This document shows, piece after piece, positions 17,725 through 26,615 of a stretch of 64,000 nt of DNA. Source of the DNA: Microbacterium gallinarum (GTDB lineage Bacteria; Actinomycetota; Actinomycetes; Actinomycetales; Microbacteriaceae); assembly GCF_014837165.1 (NCBI RefSeq), contig NZ_JACSPM010000001.1:950304-1014303 (forward strand). Reading direction: 5' to 3'. Positions within the stretch are counted from its first letter, which is position 1, and each line of letters opens with the position of its first letter. The notes beneath the pieces were generated by a model, which saw only the letters and a list, made by a program, of their open reading frames with translations, was not told the origin of the DNA and ran no database searches. A program made the position numbers and the translations under genes.

Positions 17725-17751
17725 CTCTTCTGCGTGGCTGCAGGAGAAGAG
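17725..17751 (-). promoter_or_regulatory. Hairpin overlapping the leader of the 51-residue ORF
   Basis: CTCTTCT (17725-17731) pairs perfectly with AGAAGAG (17745-17751). In the minus-strand transcript the 3' arm ends immediately before the GAG that completes the Shine-Dalgarno. Folding could modulate translation of the small ORF. Inference from structure only. Confidence 0.4.
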
Positions 17752-17780
17752 CGCACGGGCGGCGCGCTGATACGTCGATG

Positions 17781-18699
17781 TCAGTCGGGGATCTCGGCGA
17801 ACGCCCGCACCGGGAACGTGCCGAACCCCTCCACGGCGGGCGGCGCGGCGGTGAAGCGCGCTCCGCGGGGCGGAAGCGAGCCGAGGTTCGTGAGGTGCTC
17901 GACGACGTGCACCCCGGCACCGAGCAGCAGCGAGTGCGCGGGGCGTTCCCCGCCCGACTCGGTGTCGTCGATGTTCAGCGAGTCGATGCCGACGAGCACG
18001 GCGCCGGCGTCGATGAGCCACTGTGCGCCCTCGCCGGTGAGGAACGGGGGCGCCCGAGCCGTACTCGGGCTGACCGAACCAGCGGTCCCAGCCGGTGTGG
18101 AGCAGCACGGCCGCACCGCGCACGTCGCGATCGGCGAGGGTGGCGGCCCGGATGCCGCGGCGCTCAGGCGACCACGCATCCTCGAGGTGGAAGACCTCGG
18201 CGCGCAGCCCGACCAGCGAAGACAGGTCGAGGCCCGCGAGGTCGGACCCGTTCGCGTAGCGGTGGAACGGGCTGTCGAGGTAGGTGCCGGTGTTGCCGAT
18301 CATCGTGAGGATGTCCATCGCGAACTCCGTGCCCGGCGCGTACCGCGCACGGGAGTCCTCACGGGTGAGGTGCGGCGCGATCGTCGGCGCGGGCAGCCCC
18401 GGATACGTCACCAGCCCAGCGCGGATCGGGTGGCTGAGGTCGACGACCCGCGTGCCCACACCGGTCGCGGCCGCGGAATCGACGCCTCGGCTGCCGCGGT
18501 GCTCCTCCTCGACCACGCGCAGCCCGCGCAGCTCGACCTCGTCGACGAGCGCCAGGCCGAGATGCTGCACCAGCAGCCGGCCGATCTCGTCCTCCGAGAC
18601 GTCGGGGGACGGCAGGTCGAGGCGGAAGCCGGTGCCGGCGAGCGCTCCCCCGTTGGCGAAGCGGATGTCGAAGTCGAAGTGGGCGCGATACTCGTGCAT
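17781..18699 (-). pseudogene. Cyclase family protein (kynurenine formamidase-like), interrupted by a frameshift
   Basis: The first frame reads from the ATG at 18699 through VVDLSHPIRAGLVTYPG, NTGTYLDSPFHRYANG and GWDRWFGQPEYGSGAP. The family continuation FLTGEGAQWLIDAGAVLVGIDSLNIDD appears only in the next frame, to the stop at 17781. One extra base in the G-run 18046-18050 accounts for the break. Intact, it would be about 305 residues: an N-terminal segment of about 75 residues followed by a cyclase/formamidase domain. TAGGCT ends six bases before the ATG. It could be a real pseudogene or a homopolymer sequencing error. Confidence 0.82.
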
Positions 18700-18774
18700 G
18701 TCGCGAGCCTAGAACCGAGCGGATGCCGCGGACTGCCGCATCCCGTCCGATTCCCGCCGTTCCGCGGTGGCTCC

Positions 18775-19491
18775 CTATCGCCTCGCGACGAACAGATACC
18801 CGCGCTCGTCGTCGAAGCCGCCGATGCGCAGGCCGTCGGCGATGTTCCGCATGATCTCGTCGCGCACGCGCACGCGCCAGGCCGCGGCGGCCGCGGGATC
18901 CTTGCGCCGCAGCGACTCGATGTCGTGCGGCACCGCGACCGACGCCACCACCCGATCGTCCTCCGGCGTCGGCACGGGCGGCGCGGCGAGCGCCCACGAC
19001 ACCATGATGCGGTCGGTCTCGTCGCCGCGGTTGATGCCGTCGTCCATGGCGCCGTAGTGGTTGACGAGGTACTCGGTGACGCGCGTGCCGAGCGTGCGCA
19101 GGTTGAAATGCGCGTTGCGGGCGACCAGCGGGTCGAAGGTCCAGGTGATGTGGCCGACCTCGCGGGCGAGCGCCCACTCGCGCTGGTGCTGCTTGAGCAG
19201 CCTGCCGAGGCCCCGGCTCTGCAGGCCCGGCAGCACACCGGTGATGTGGCTGTGCATGGTGCGCGCGGCGGGGGGCGCGAAGAAGGCGACGGATGCCCCG
19301 ACCATGCGCTCGCCGTCGTACAGGCCGACCGCGTAATTGCCGGAGTGGGCCAGCGCGCGCAGCAGATTCGGCGGCATCCCGCCCCGGTCGCCGCCCCACA
19401 CCTCGGCGAGCACGTTCGACGCGGTGTGGACGGCGTCGATCGTGTCGAGGGCGTGGATGTCAATGCCCGGCGGGGTCGCGGAGTCGGCCAT
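18775..19491 (-). CDS. GNAT-superfamily acyltransferase (COG3375-like)
   Basis: A 238-residue protein resembling the COG3375 group of predicted GNAT acyltransferases. Acyl-CoA-binding residues appear in HSHITGVLPGLQSRGLGRLLK, followed by WTFDPLVARNAHFNLRTLG, typical of the group. In Geobacillus a GNAT of this kind N-succinylates D-amino acids beside NSAR. Here menC/NSAR is two genes downstream on the same strand, so an amino-acid N-succinyltransferase is a reasonable inference. TACCGT (plus strand 19498-19503) ends six bases before the ATG. Confidence 0.83.
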   Translation of the reverse strand: MADSATPPGIDIHALDTIDAVHTASNVLAEVWGGDRGGMPPNLLRALAHSGNYAVGLYDGERMVGASVAFFAPPAARTMHSHITGVLPGLQSRGLGRLLKQHQREWALAREVGHITWTFDPLVARNAHFNLRTLGTRVTEYLVNHYGAMDDGINRGDETDRIMVSWALAAPPVPTPEDDRVVASVAVPHDIESLRRKDPAAAAAWRVRVRDEIMRNIADGLRIGGFDDERGYLFVARR

Positions 19492-19542
19492 GCGATCACG
19501 GTACTCCGGCCCGGGCGCTCGTCGCGCCGTTAGCCTGGACGG

Positions 19543-20985
19543 ATGCGCGCGCGGGATGAGGACGACAGAAGAAGACTCACCCGGATGCCGCCGCAGGGCG
19601 CCATCGTGGCGGTCCTGGCCATCGCGGGCCTCGCCTCGTCCTTCATGTTCACGCTGGTCGTGCCGATCCAGTCGAAGCTGCCCGAGCTGCTCGACGCGAG
19701 CCGCGAGGACACCGCATGGGTCGTGACCTCGACCCTGCTCGCGGCGGCCATCATCACGCCGATCTCGGGCCGGCTCGGCGACATGTACGGCAAGCGGCGC
19801 ATCGTGCTCGTGCTGCTCGCGCTGCTGGTGCTGGGGTCGGTGATCGCCGCGCTCTCGCCCGGCATCGTCGGCATCATCGTCGGCCGCACCCTGCAGGGTG
19901 CCGTCGTGGGCGTCGTGCCCCTCGGCATCTCGATCCTGCGCGACGTGCTGCACGAGAAGCGTGTCGACACCGCGATCGCCCTCATCAGCGCGACGCTCGG
20001 CGTCGGCGGCGCGCTCGGCCTGCCGATCAGCGCGTTCATCACCGAGCGCAGCGACTGGCACGTGCTGTTCTGGGTCGCCGCCGGTCTCGGCGCGGTGGTG
20101 TTCGCGCTCGTGCTGTGGATCGTTCCGGTGAGCGTGCTGCGCACCGCCGGCCGGTTCGACTTCGTCGGCGCGGCCGGTCTCAGCCTCGGTCTGCTCGGCA
20201 TCCTGCTGGCGATCTCGCGCGGCAACGAGTGGGGCTGGTTCTCGCCGCCGGTGCTCGCACTCGGCGTCGGCGGTCTGGCCGTGCTGCTGGCCTGGGGCTG
20301 GTTCGAGCTGCGCATCGCCGAACCCCTCCTCGATCTGCGCGTCGCCGCGCGGCGGCCGGTGCTGCTGACCAACATCGCCTCGATCGCGATGGGCTTCTCG
20401 CTCTTCGCGTCGAACGTCGTCTACCCGCAGATGCTCGAACTGCCTGTCGCCACAGGCGGCTTCGGCCTTTCGCTGCTCGCCGCGAGCCTTGTCGTGATGC
20501 CCGCGGGCATCATGATGATGGTGCTCTCGCCGTTCTCCGGACGGATGGCCCGCACGGTCGGTCCGAAGCTGCTGCTCGTACTCGGCGCGATCTCGCTCAT
20601 CGCCGCGTACGGGTTCACCCTGCTGTTCTCCTCGGAGGTCTGGCACCTCGTCGTGGCGAACGTCCTCATCGGCGCCGGCATCGGCTTCGGCTACGCGGCG
20701 ATGCCGATGCTCATCATGCGGTCGGTGCCGCAGTCCGAGACCGGCGCCTCCAACGGACTCAACGCGCTCTTCCGCTCGCTCGGCACCAGCACCGCGGCCG
20801 CCGTCGTCGGCGCGGTGCTGGCGACCTTCACTGTGCCGTACGAGGGCACCGCGGTGCCGTCTGCCACCGGCTTCCAGCTCTCGTTCGTGCTCGGCGGCGT
20901 CGCGGCCGTCGTGGCGCTCGTGGTCGCCGTCTTCATCCCGCGGCACCGCTCGGCCCAGGAGCGGCATCCCTCTCTCCCGGAGTGA
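19543..20985 (+). CDS. MFS transporter (drug:H+ antiporter type)
   Basis: A 480-residue integral membrane protein with about 14 hydrophobic segments. MFS signatures are present: ISGRLGDMYGKRRIVL between helices 2 and 3 (motif A) and GRTLQGAVVGVVPLGISILRD (motif B/C region), plus VATLGVGGALGLPISAFI-like motif C. This is the DHA2 pattern; the substrate is unknown. The ATG at 19543 is favoured by TAGCCT (19531-19536) ending six bases upstream. The first 14 residues are charged, and ATG 19585 is an alternative. Confidence 0.9.
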   Translation: MRARDEDDRRRLTRMPPQGAIVAVLAIAGLASSFMFTLVVPIQSKLPELLDASREDTAWVVTSTLLAAAIITPISGRLGDMYGKRRIVLVLLALLVLGSVIAALSPGIVGIIVGRTLQGAVVGVVPLGISILRDVLHEKRVDTAIALISATLGVGGALGLPISAFITERSDWHVLFWVAAGLGAVVFALVLWIVPVSVLRTAGRFDFVGAAGLSLGLLGILLAISRGNEWGWFSPPVLALGVGGLAVLLAWGWFELRIAEPLLDLRVAARRPVLLTNIASIAMGFSLFASNVVYPQMLELPVATGGFGLSLLAASLVVMPAGIMMMVLSPFSGRMARTVGPKLLLVLGAISLIAAYGFTLLFSSEVWHLVVANVLIGAGIGFGYAAMPMLIMRSVPQSETGASNGLNALFRSLGTSTAAAVVGAVLATFTVPYEGTAVPSATGFQLSFVLGGVAAVVALVVAVFIPRHRSAQERHPSLPE

Positions 20986-21020
20986 CCGCGGTCCCACTGT
21001 CGAGCGGGCTGGCGGGCCGC

Positions 21021-21026
21021 TAGCCT
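21021..21026 (+). promoter_or_regulatory. -10 hexamer for the peptide transporter gene
   Basis: TAGCCT at 21021-21026 fits the window's usual -10 pattern, but here the start codon is 33 bases further on, so the mRNA would have a leader of about 27 bases carrying GGGAG before the ATG. Confidence 0.4.
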
Positions 21027-21059
21027 GTCGTCATCCACCGGGGGGCGGCGACGGGAGCG

Positions 21060-22664
21060 ATGATGAGCGAGCGCGACGATCGGGATCCGGAGCAGGTGCC
21101 GGTCGGGGCGCCGGACGGCGCGACGGCCGCCGGGGCCGAGGCATCCGCCACCACTTCCGGTGCCGTTGCCGCAGAGCTCAGCGGCACCGACGCGGCCGCC
21201 ACCGCGGGCCCAGGCGACCACGACACGCGGTTCTTCGGACAGCCGTGGTCGCTCGTCCACATCTTCTTCGTCGAGATGTGGGAGCGGTTCAGCTTCTACG
21301 GCATGCAGGGGATCCTGCTGCTGTACATGTACTACTCCGTGACCGAGGGCGGGCTCGGGATGCCGGAGGCCACGGCCGCGGGAATCGTCGGCGCCTACGG
21401 CGGCACGGTGTACCTCTCGACGATCCTCGGCGCGTGGGTCGCCGACCGGCTGCTCGGTTCGGAGCGGGTGCTGTTCTACAGCGCGATCGTCATCATGGCC
21501 GGACACGTCGCGCTCTCGCTCATCCCGGGGTACTGGGGCCTGGGTGTCGGTCTCATCCTCGTCGCGGTCGGATCGGGAGGCCTGAAGGCGAATGCGACGG
21601 CGGTCGTCGGCACGCTCTACGCGCCCGACGACACACGACGCGACGCCGGCTTCTCGCTGTTCTACCTCGGCATCAACCTCGGCGCGTTCTTCGGGCCGAT
21701 CCTCACCGGCTGGGCGCAGGTGACGTGGGGCTTCCACGCGGGCTTCCTGCTCGCAGCGATCGGCATGGCCGCCGGACTCATCCAGTACTCGTTCGGCCGG
21801 CGCGGCCTACCCAAGGACGCGAGCGTCGTCGCCAACCCGCTGCCGCGCAACCGCTACGGGCTGTGGGTGGGCATCGCCGTCGGTGCCGTGCTCGTGATCG
21901 TCGCTCTCGTGCTCCTGCAGGTGATCCGCGCCGACAACCTCGCGCAGGTGGTCATCCTGATCACGGTGATCGCCGCGGTCGCGTACTTCGCCGTGATCCT
22001 GTCGTCGCGAGCCATCTCGCCGGTCGAACGATCGCGGGTGTTCGGATTCATCCCGCTGTTCCTCGTGAGCGTCGCGTTCTGGTCGCTGTACCAGCAGCAG
22101 TTCACGGTGCTGACGATCTACTCCGACAAGCAGCTGGACCGCACCGTCTTCGGCATCGAGCTGCCGCCGTCGGTCATCCAGTCGATCAACCCGATCTTCA
22201 TCATCATCCTGTCGGGCGTGTTCGCCGCGCTGTGGACGAAACTCGGCGCCCGGCAGCCGTCCACCCCCGTGAAGTTCGGCCTCGCATCGATCATCATGGG
22301 CATCGCGTTCCTGCTGTTCCTCCCCTTCACGGGCGGGGCACCGAACTCGACCCCGATGCTGGCGATCGTGGGAATCCTGTTCGTCTTCACCGTCGCCGAG
22401 CTGCTTCTCTCGCCCGTAGGGCTGTCGGTGACGACGAAGCTGGCACCGACGCGCTTCCACACCCAGATGGTGGCGCTGTTCTTCCTCTCGGTCGCCCTCG
22501 GCACGTCGATCGCGGGCTGGCTGGCGAGCTTCTACGACCCCGAGAACGACCCGCAGGGCGAAGTGCCGTACTTCCTCACGCTGGGCCTCATCGCGATAGC
22601 GGTCGGCGCCGTGCTGCTCATGTTCGTGAAGCCGGTGCTCAAACTGATGAGGGGCGTGCGCTGA
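21060..22664 (+). CDS. Peptide MFS transporter (POT/PTR family)
   Basis: A 534-residue proton-coupled oligopeptide symporter. After about 70 Ala/Asp-rich cytosolic residues, the POT signatures appear: FFVEMWERFSFYGMQGILLLYMYYS (ExxERFxYYG), GAWVADRLLGSERVLF and FYLGINLGAFFGPILTGW (PTR2 motif). Fourteen membrane helices are expected. Tandem ATGs at 21060 and 21063. The final codons and stop lie inside the 5' arm and loop of the terminator. Confidence 0.92.
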   Translation: MMSERDDRDPEQVPVGAPDGATAAGAEASATTSGAVAAELSGTDAAATAGPGDHDTRFFGQPWSLVHIFFVEMWERFSFYGMQGILLLYMYYSVTEGGLGMPEATAAGIVGAYGGTVYLSTILGAWVADRLLGSERVLFYSAIVIMAGHVALSLIPGYWGLGVGLILVAVGSGGLKANATAVVGTLYAPDDTRRDAGFSLFYLGINLGAFFGPILTGWAQVTWGFHAGFLLAAIGMAAGLIQYSFGRRGLPKDASVVANPLPRNRYGLWVGIAVGAVLVIVALVLLQVIRADNLAQVVILITVIAAVAYFAVILSSRAISPVERSRVFGFIPLFLVSVAFWSLYQQQFTVLTIYSDKQLDRTVFGIELPPSVIQSINPIFIIILSGVFAALWTKLGARQPSTPVKFGLASIIMGIAFLLFLPFTGGAPNSTPMLAIVGILFVFTVAELLLSPVGLSVTTKLAPTRFHTQMVALFFLSVALGTSIAGWLASFYDPENDPQGEVPYFLTLGLIAIAVGAVLLMFVKPVLKLMRGVR

Positions 22665-22677
22665 CGCACGCCCCTCA
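22648..22677. terminator. Intrinsic terminator overlapping the end of the POT gene
   Basis: A perfect 13-bp stem (22648-22660 with 22665-22677) and a 4-nt loop CTGA that contains the start of the stop codon. It serves the plus-strand POT gene and, being symmetrical, could also end the convergent SRPBCC gene. Confidence 0.85.
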
Positions 22678-22701
22678 CGGGCTCAGTGGCCGATCCGTCG
22701 A

Positions 22702-23259
22702 TCAGACGCGGTCGTCGCCCTCGGAGTACGGGGCGGCGGGCTGTGCAGCCGGGGCGCCGTAGCCGCCGCTCATCGCCTCTGCATCACGCTCGGTGACGCC
22801 GTCGTGCACCTCACCGCGCCAGCCGCCGGTCTCGTGGCCGCGCTCCTCCATGAACGACTGGAAGCGCTTGAGGTCTGCCTCGGCCTGGCGCTCGTCGAGG
22901 TCGAGGGCGGCGCCCACCTTCTCGACGAACGTCTCAGGCAGCCACATCATCTCGAGATCGACGTGCGTGCCGCCATCCGCGTTCGGGCGGAAGGCGACGC
23001 GTCCGGTGTGGGTCTTCCCGTCGATGCTCGCCCACGCGATGAGCTGGTCGGGCACCTGCTCGGTGATCTCCGCCTCGAACTCACGGCGCACACCGCCGAC
23101 GCTCACGACCCACCGGGTGCGGGTGTCGTCGAGCTGCGTGACTTCCTTCACGGCGTGCAGGAAGCTCGGGAACGACTCGAACTGCGTCCACTGGTTGTAC
23201 ACGGGCCGGATCGGCGCATCGACGTCGATATCGGCGCTCATCGTGCTGGTCTTGGCCAT
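22702..23259 (-). CDS. SRPBCC (START-like) family protein
   Basis: A 185-residue protein with a polyketide-cyclase/SRPBCC fold: SADIDVDAPIRPVYNQWTQF (first strand and helix), FPSFLHAVKEV, then WVVSVGGVRREFEAEITEQ and a C-terminal helix VGAALDLDERQAEADLKRFQ. This subgroup is widespread in actinobacteria, ligand unknown. The tail after residue 140 is polar and probably disordered. AGGGAGGAACC before the ATG at 23259 is a strong ribosome binding site and fixes the start. Confidence 0.85.
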   Translation of the reverse strand: MAKTSTMSADIDVDAPIRPVYNQWTQFESFPSFLHAVKEVTQLDDTRTRWVVSVGGVRREFEAEITEQVPDQLIAWASIDGKTHTGRVAFRPNADGGTHVDLEMMWLPETFVEKVGAALDLDERQAEADLKRFQSFMEERGHETGGWRGEVHDGVTERDAEAMSGGYGAPAAQPAAPYSEGDDRV

Positions 23260-23388
23260 GGTTCCTCCCTGGATCTGCGGTCCGACCACGCTAGGCGCAC
23301 CGGCACACGACCCGGAGGGGGTTGACGATCGACGTTCCGGCGTCTACCCCGCGTCACGGGCCCTGCGACGACAGGGCAGAATCGATGC

Positions 23389-24270
23389 ATGGCCGCCCAC
23401 AGCCCGCATCTGCTTCCCGACCACGCCTGCCTCATCGTCCACGGCAGCGACCGGCCCGGGATCGTGGCCGCGGTGTCGGCGCTCATCACGCGCAACCAGG
23501 GCAACATCGTCGCGTTCGACCAGTACTCCGACGACCCGACCGGCGGCGCGTACTTCCAGCGGGTGGTGTTCCACCGGCCCGACCTCTCCGCCGCGCTGCC
23601 CGGCATCGAGGCCGACCTCGCCCGCACCCTCGGCGAGGGCTTCGACCTCGAGTGGACGATCACCGACCAGTCCGTGCCGAAGCGCATGGCGATCCTCGCG
23701 TCGAAGCAGGACCACTGCCTGCTCGACCTGCTGTGGCGTCACCGCCGCGGCGATCTGCCGGTCACGATCCCGATGGTGATCTCGAACCACACCACCTCCG
23801 CCGACGACGTGCGCTCGTTCGGGGTGCCGTTCTTCCATGTGCCCTCGACGCCGGGGCCCGACAAGTCGGCGTCGGAGGCCGAGATCGTCAAGCTGCTCGC
23901 CGGCAACGTCGACTTCGTGGTGCTCGCGCGCTACATGCAGATCCTGTCGGCGGACTTCCTTAACAAGCTCGGCGTGCCGGTGATCAACATCCACCACTCG
24001 TTCCTGCCCGCCTTCATCGGCGCGGAGCCGTACAAGAAGGCGAAGGAGCGCGGCGTCAAGCTGATCGGCGCGACCTCGCACTACGTGACCGACGACCTCG
24101 ACGAGGGTCCGATCATCGACCAGGACACCATCCGCGTGACGCACGGCGACTCGGTGGCCGAGCTCGCCCGCCGGGGTGCGGACGTCGAGCGTCAGGTTCT
24201 CTCGCGCGCCGTGCTGTGGCACGCGCAGGACCGCGTGATCCGCCACGGCAACCACACCATCGTCTTCTGA
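23389..24270 (+). CDS. purU: Formyltetrahydrofolate deformylase (PurU)
   Basis: A 293-residue PurU, hydrolysing 10-formyl-THF to formate and THF and so balancing one-carbon pools. An N-terminal ACT domain (ACLIVHGSDRPGIVAAVSALI) precedes a formyltransferase-like catalytic domain with MVISNHTTSADD, INIHHSFLPAFIGAEPY (Asn/His) and SHYVTDDLDEGPII (Asp). CAGAAT ends six bases before the ATG at 23389, suggesting a leaderless mRNA. Confidence 0.95.
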   Translation: MAAHSPHLLPDHACLIVHGSDRPGIVAAVSALITRNQGNIVAFDQYSDDPTGGAYFQRVVFHRPDLSAALPGIEADLARTLGEGFDLEWTITDQSVPKRMAILASKQDHCLLDLLWRHRRGDLPVTIPMVISNHTTSADDVRSFGVPFFHVPSTPGPDKSASEAEIVKLLAGNVDFVVLARYMQILSADFLNKLGVPVINIHHSFLPAFIGAEPYKKAKERGVKLIGATSHYVTDDLDEGPIIDQDTIRVTHGDSVAELARRGADVERQVLSRAVLWHAQDRVIRHGNHTIVF

Positions 24271-24289
24271 CCCGGGCCGGGGCCACGGC

Positions 24290-25936
24290 CTAGGGGCTGA
24301 AGGCGTCGATGAAGCGGTCTCGGAAGGCGTCCATGCGCCAGACCGGCGCGGTAGCTGATGGGCGCGCGCCGTCGTCCCACCCCCAGGACTCGATGTGCTC
24401 GAACACGGCGGGATCCTGAGCGATGATCGTCACCGGAACGTCGCTGTTCGCGTCGTCGCCGCTGACGATGCGCGACGGCTGGTGGTCGCCGACCACGATG
24501 AGCACGAGATCGGACTGATCGAACGTCGCGAGGTACGAGAACGTCGCCTCGAGCGAGTACGCGACCGAGTCCGCGTAGAGCTGCCGCACGCGCTGGGGAT
24601 CGCCCCACACGGCGACAGCGGACTCGCCCTCCTCCGGCTGCGATGCGAAGACGCGGCCGTCGCCGAGCTGCGACCACGGCACGATCTCCGGCAGCGGGGT
24701 CCACGGGGTGTGCGACGAGACGAGGTCGACCTCCGCCATGACGGGTCCGTCGTCGCCGGAGAGGGCGCGCGCGTGGAAGGCCTGCCACGTGTACTGGTCG
24801 GGCATCCTCGCGTACCCGAACGATGGGCCGCGGTAGCCGAGGTTCCGGGCGTCGAGTACCGCGTCGAACCCGTAGAACGCCTCACCCTCCTCCCACTCGC
24901 GGTCGTTCGACGGCACCACCGCCAGCGTGCGCCACCCCGCACCCCCGAAGGCGCTGCTGAGCGTCATCCGGTCCTCCGTCATCAGTCGCGCGTACTTCGT
25001 CTGCGTGTCGACCCACACGCCGCTCTGCAGCGTGGCGTGTGCGAGCCAGCTCACTCCGCCGAAGGTGGGCGAGGTCAGGAACGCGCTGCGCGCCGCATAC
25101 CCGCGTCGAGCGAGCATCGCGTCGCCCTCGCGGAGCACGCGCTCGATGGGCGCGGTGAACCCCGACGGCTCCACCGCGACGCGGCCGTAGCTCTCGACGA
25201 ACGCGATCACGACGTCTTTGCCGGCGAGCGCCGCCAGCAGGTCGCCCGACGCCGCAGGATCGAGCGAGTCGGCGGCGAGCGCGCGCTCGAACGCCTCCTG
25301 CTCGCGCACGCTGGTGACGGCGCGGGACGAAGACTCGACCAGCGCTTCACCGGTTCGGGATGCCGCCACCGGCGCCCCCGGCACGAGCTGGGCGCCCGCG
25401 AGAGAGCACACGATCCAGGTCGCCGCCACGGCGGCGACCACGCCCCGGCCCCGGCGACCGTGGTGCGCGACGAGCGTCCCGACCCGCAGCGCGGCGGCGG
25501 CGAGACCCCATCCGACGAGCGTCGCGATCGCCAGGATCAGCGCGACGACCGACGCCGCCCCGACCGGACCCATCGCGTCCGACACGACCCCGTACGCCGA
25601 AACGAGCGACCCGCCGTCCTCGGCGAGGCTGAACGGGCGATCGATCGTCGATTCGTAGGCGAGGTCGAGAGCGGCCACGACGATCGCCACCACGACGATG
25701 GCGGCGTAGACGCCTGCGACGGCCCGCCGCGCGAGCCGATGCGGGACGGCGGCCAGCACGACCACGACGGCGATCGACTCGACGGGCACCGCCAGCAGCG
25801 CTCCCGGGCCTTCGTCGCCGAGCGCACCGGGGATCAGCGGGGCGACGAGCAGCGTCGCGCACGCGAGGATCGTCAGCGCGGCGCTGCGGAACCCTCCGCC
25901 GGCCGCACCGGCGCCGAGGTCACGCCCCGCCGCCAT
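24290..25936 (-). CDS. Alkaline-phosphatase-superfamily membrane enzyme (sulfatase / LTA-synthase-like)
   Basis: A 548-residue protein. About four or five membrane helices occupy residues 15-205; the C-terminal catalytic domain lies outside. Metal and nucleophile elements resemble sulfatase/phosphoglycerol transferases: VVIAFVESYGR, SPTFGGVSWLAHATLQSG, VSSHTPWTPLP and VVGDHQPSRI. It likely transfers or hydrolyses a phospho- or sulfo-group on an exported lipid or glycan. ATG at 25936 overlaps the RibD-like gene by 17 bp; last gene of the seven-gene minus-strand operon. Substrate unknown. Confidence 0.82.
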   Translation of the reverse strand: MAAGRDLGAGAAGGGFRSAALTILACATLLVAPLIPGALGDEGPGALLAVPVESIAVVVVLAAVPHRLARRAVAGVYAAIVVVAIVVAALDLAYESTIDRPFSLAEDGGSLVSAYGVVSDAMGPVGAASVVALILAIATLVGWGLAAAALRVGTLVAHHGRRGRGVVAAVAATWIVCSLAGAQLVPGAPVAASRTGEALVESSSRAVTSVREQEAFERALAADSLDPAASGDLLAALAGKDVVIAFVESYGRVAVEPSGFTAPIERVLREGDAMLARRGYAARSAFLTSPTFGGVSWLAHATLQSGVWVDTQTKYARLMTEDRMTLSSAFGGAGWRTLAVVPSNDREWEEGEAFYGFDAVLDARNLGYRGPSFGYARMPDQYTWQAFHARALSGDDGPVMAEVDLVSSHTPWTPLPEIVPWSQLGDGRVFASQPEEGESAVAVWGDPQRVRQLYADSVAYSLEATFSYLATFDQSDLVLIVVGDHQPSRIVSGDDANSDVPVTIIAQDPAVFEHIESWGWDDGARPSATAPVWRMDAFRDRFIDAFSP

Positions 25937-26615
25937 CGAACCGGTCCGAAAGCGCGTAGCGCAGCAGCACCACGTCGGCGATCTGCCGTGCCTCGGCGAG
26001 CCGGGCGCGCCGGTGCGCCGTCCACGGGAAGCTCCCCGCGCCGACGAACCGCGGTGCGAGCGACTCCCCCACGAAGAACGGCGCGATCACGAGCTGCAAC
26101 TCGTCGGCGATCTCCTCGACGAGGAACTGCGTGTGCATGCGCCCGCCGCCCTCGACCATCAGCTTCTCGATGCCGCGATCGCCGAGGTCGGCGACCACGT
26201 CGCGCATCGCCACCGTGTCGCCGAGCACCACAACGGTCGCGGCCCCGCCGAGCGTGCGCGTGATCCGCTCGCCCTCCGATCGCGGACAGTAGACGATCTT
26301 CTCCACATCTCCGGCGGTGAAGAACGCGGAGCCGGCCGAGAGCTCACCGCTCGCCGTGACGGTGACCTTCACCGGCGAGGCCGTGAGCCCGGCGTCCAGC
26401 CGCCGCTGACGTCGCTCCTCGCTGCGCACCAGCAGCCGGCAGTCGTCGCGGCGCACCGTCGACGCGCCGACCATGATCGCATCGCTGGCGGCGCGCAGCT
26501 GGTCGACGCGGTCGAAGTCCTCGGCGTTGGACATCGCGAGGCGCTGCGGCGTCTCGGTGTCGAGATAGCCGTCGATCGACATGGCGCAGCTCAGGGTCAC
26601 GTACGGCCGGCTCAT
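25920..26615 (-). CDS. RibD-like / dihydrofolate reductase-fold protein
   Basis: A 231-residue stand-alone RibD C-terminal-type reductase. Motifs: YVTLSCAMSIDGYLD at the N-terminus, SDAIMVGASTVRRDD, and LMVEGGGRMHTQFLVEEIADEL. In riboflavin synthesis such domains reduce a pyrimidine ribosyl group with NADPH; stand-alone copies act on varied substrates. Start ATG overlaps the flippase-like gene stop by 4 bp. Its place beside a PTPS homologue suggests pteridine-, pyrimidine- or sugar-reducing chemistry in the operon. Confidence 0.87.
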   Translation of the reverse strand: MSRPYVTLSCAMSIDGYLDTETPQRLAMSNAEDFDRVDQLRAASDAIMVGASTVRRDDCRLLVRSEERRQRRLDAGLTASPVKVTVTASGELSAGSAFFTAGDVEKIVYCPRSEGERITRTLGGAATVVVLGDTVAMRDVVADLGDRGIEKLMVEGGGRMHTQFLVEEIADELQLVIAPFFVGESLAPRFVGAGSFPWTAHRRARLAEARQIADVVLLRYALSDRFDGGGA

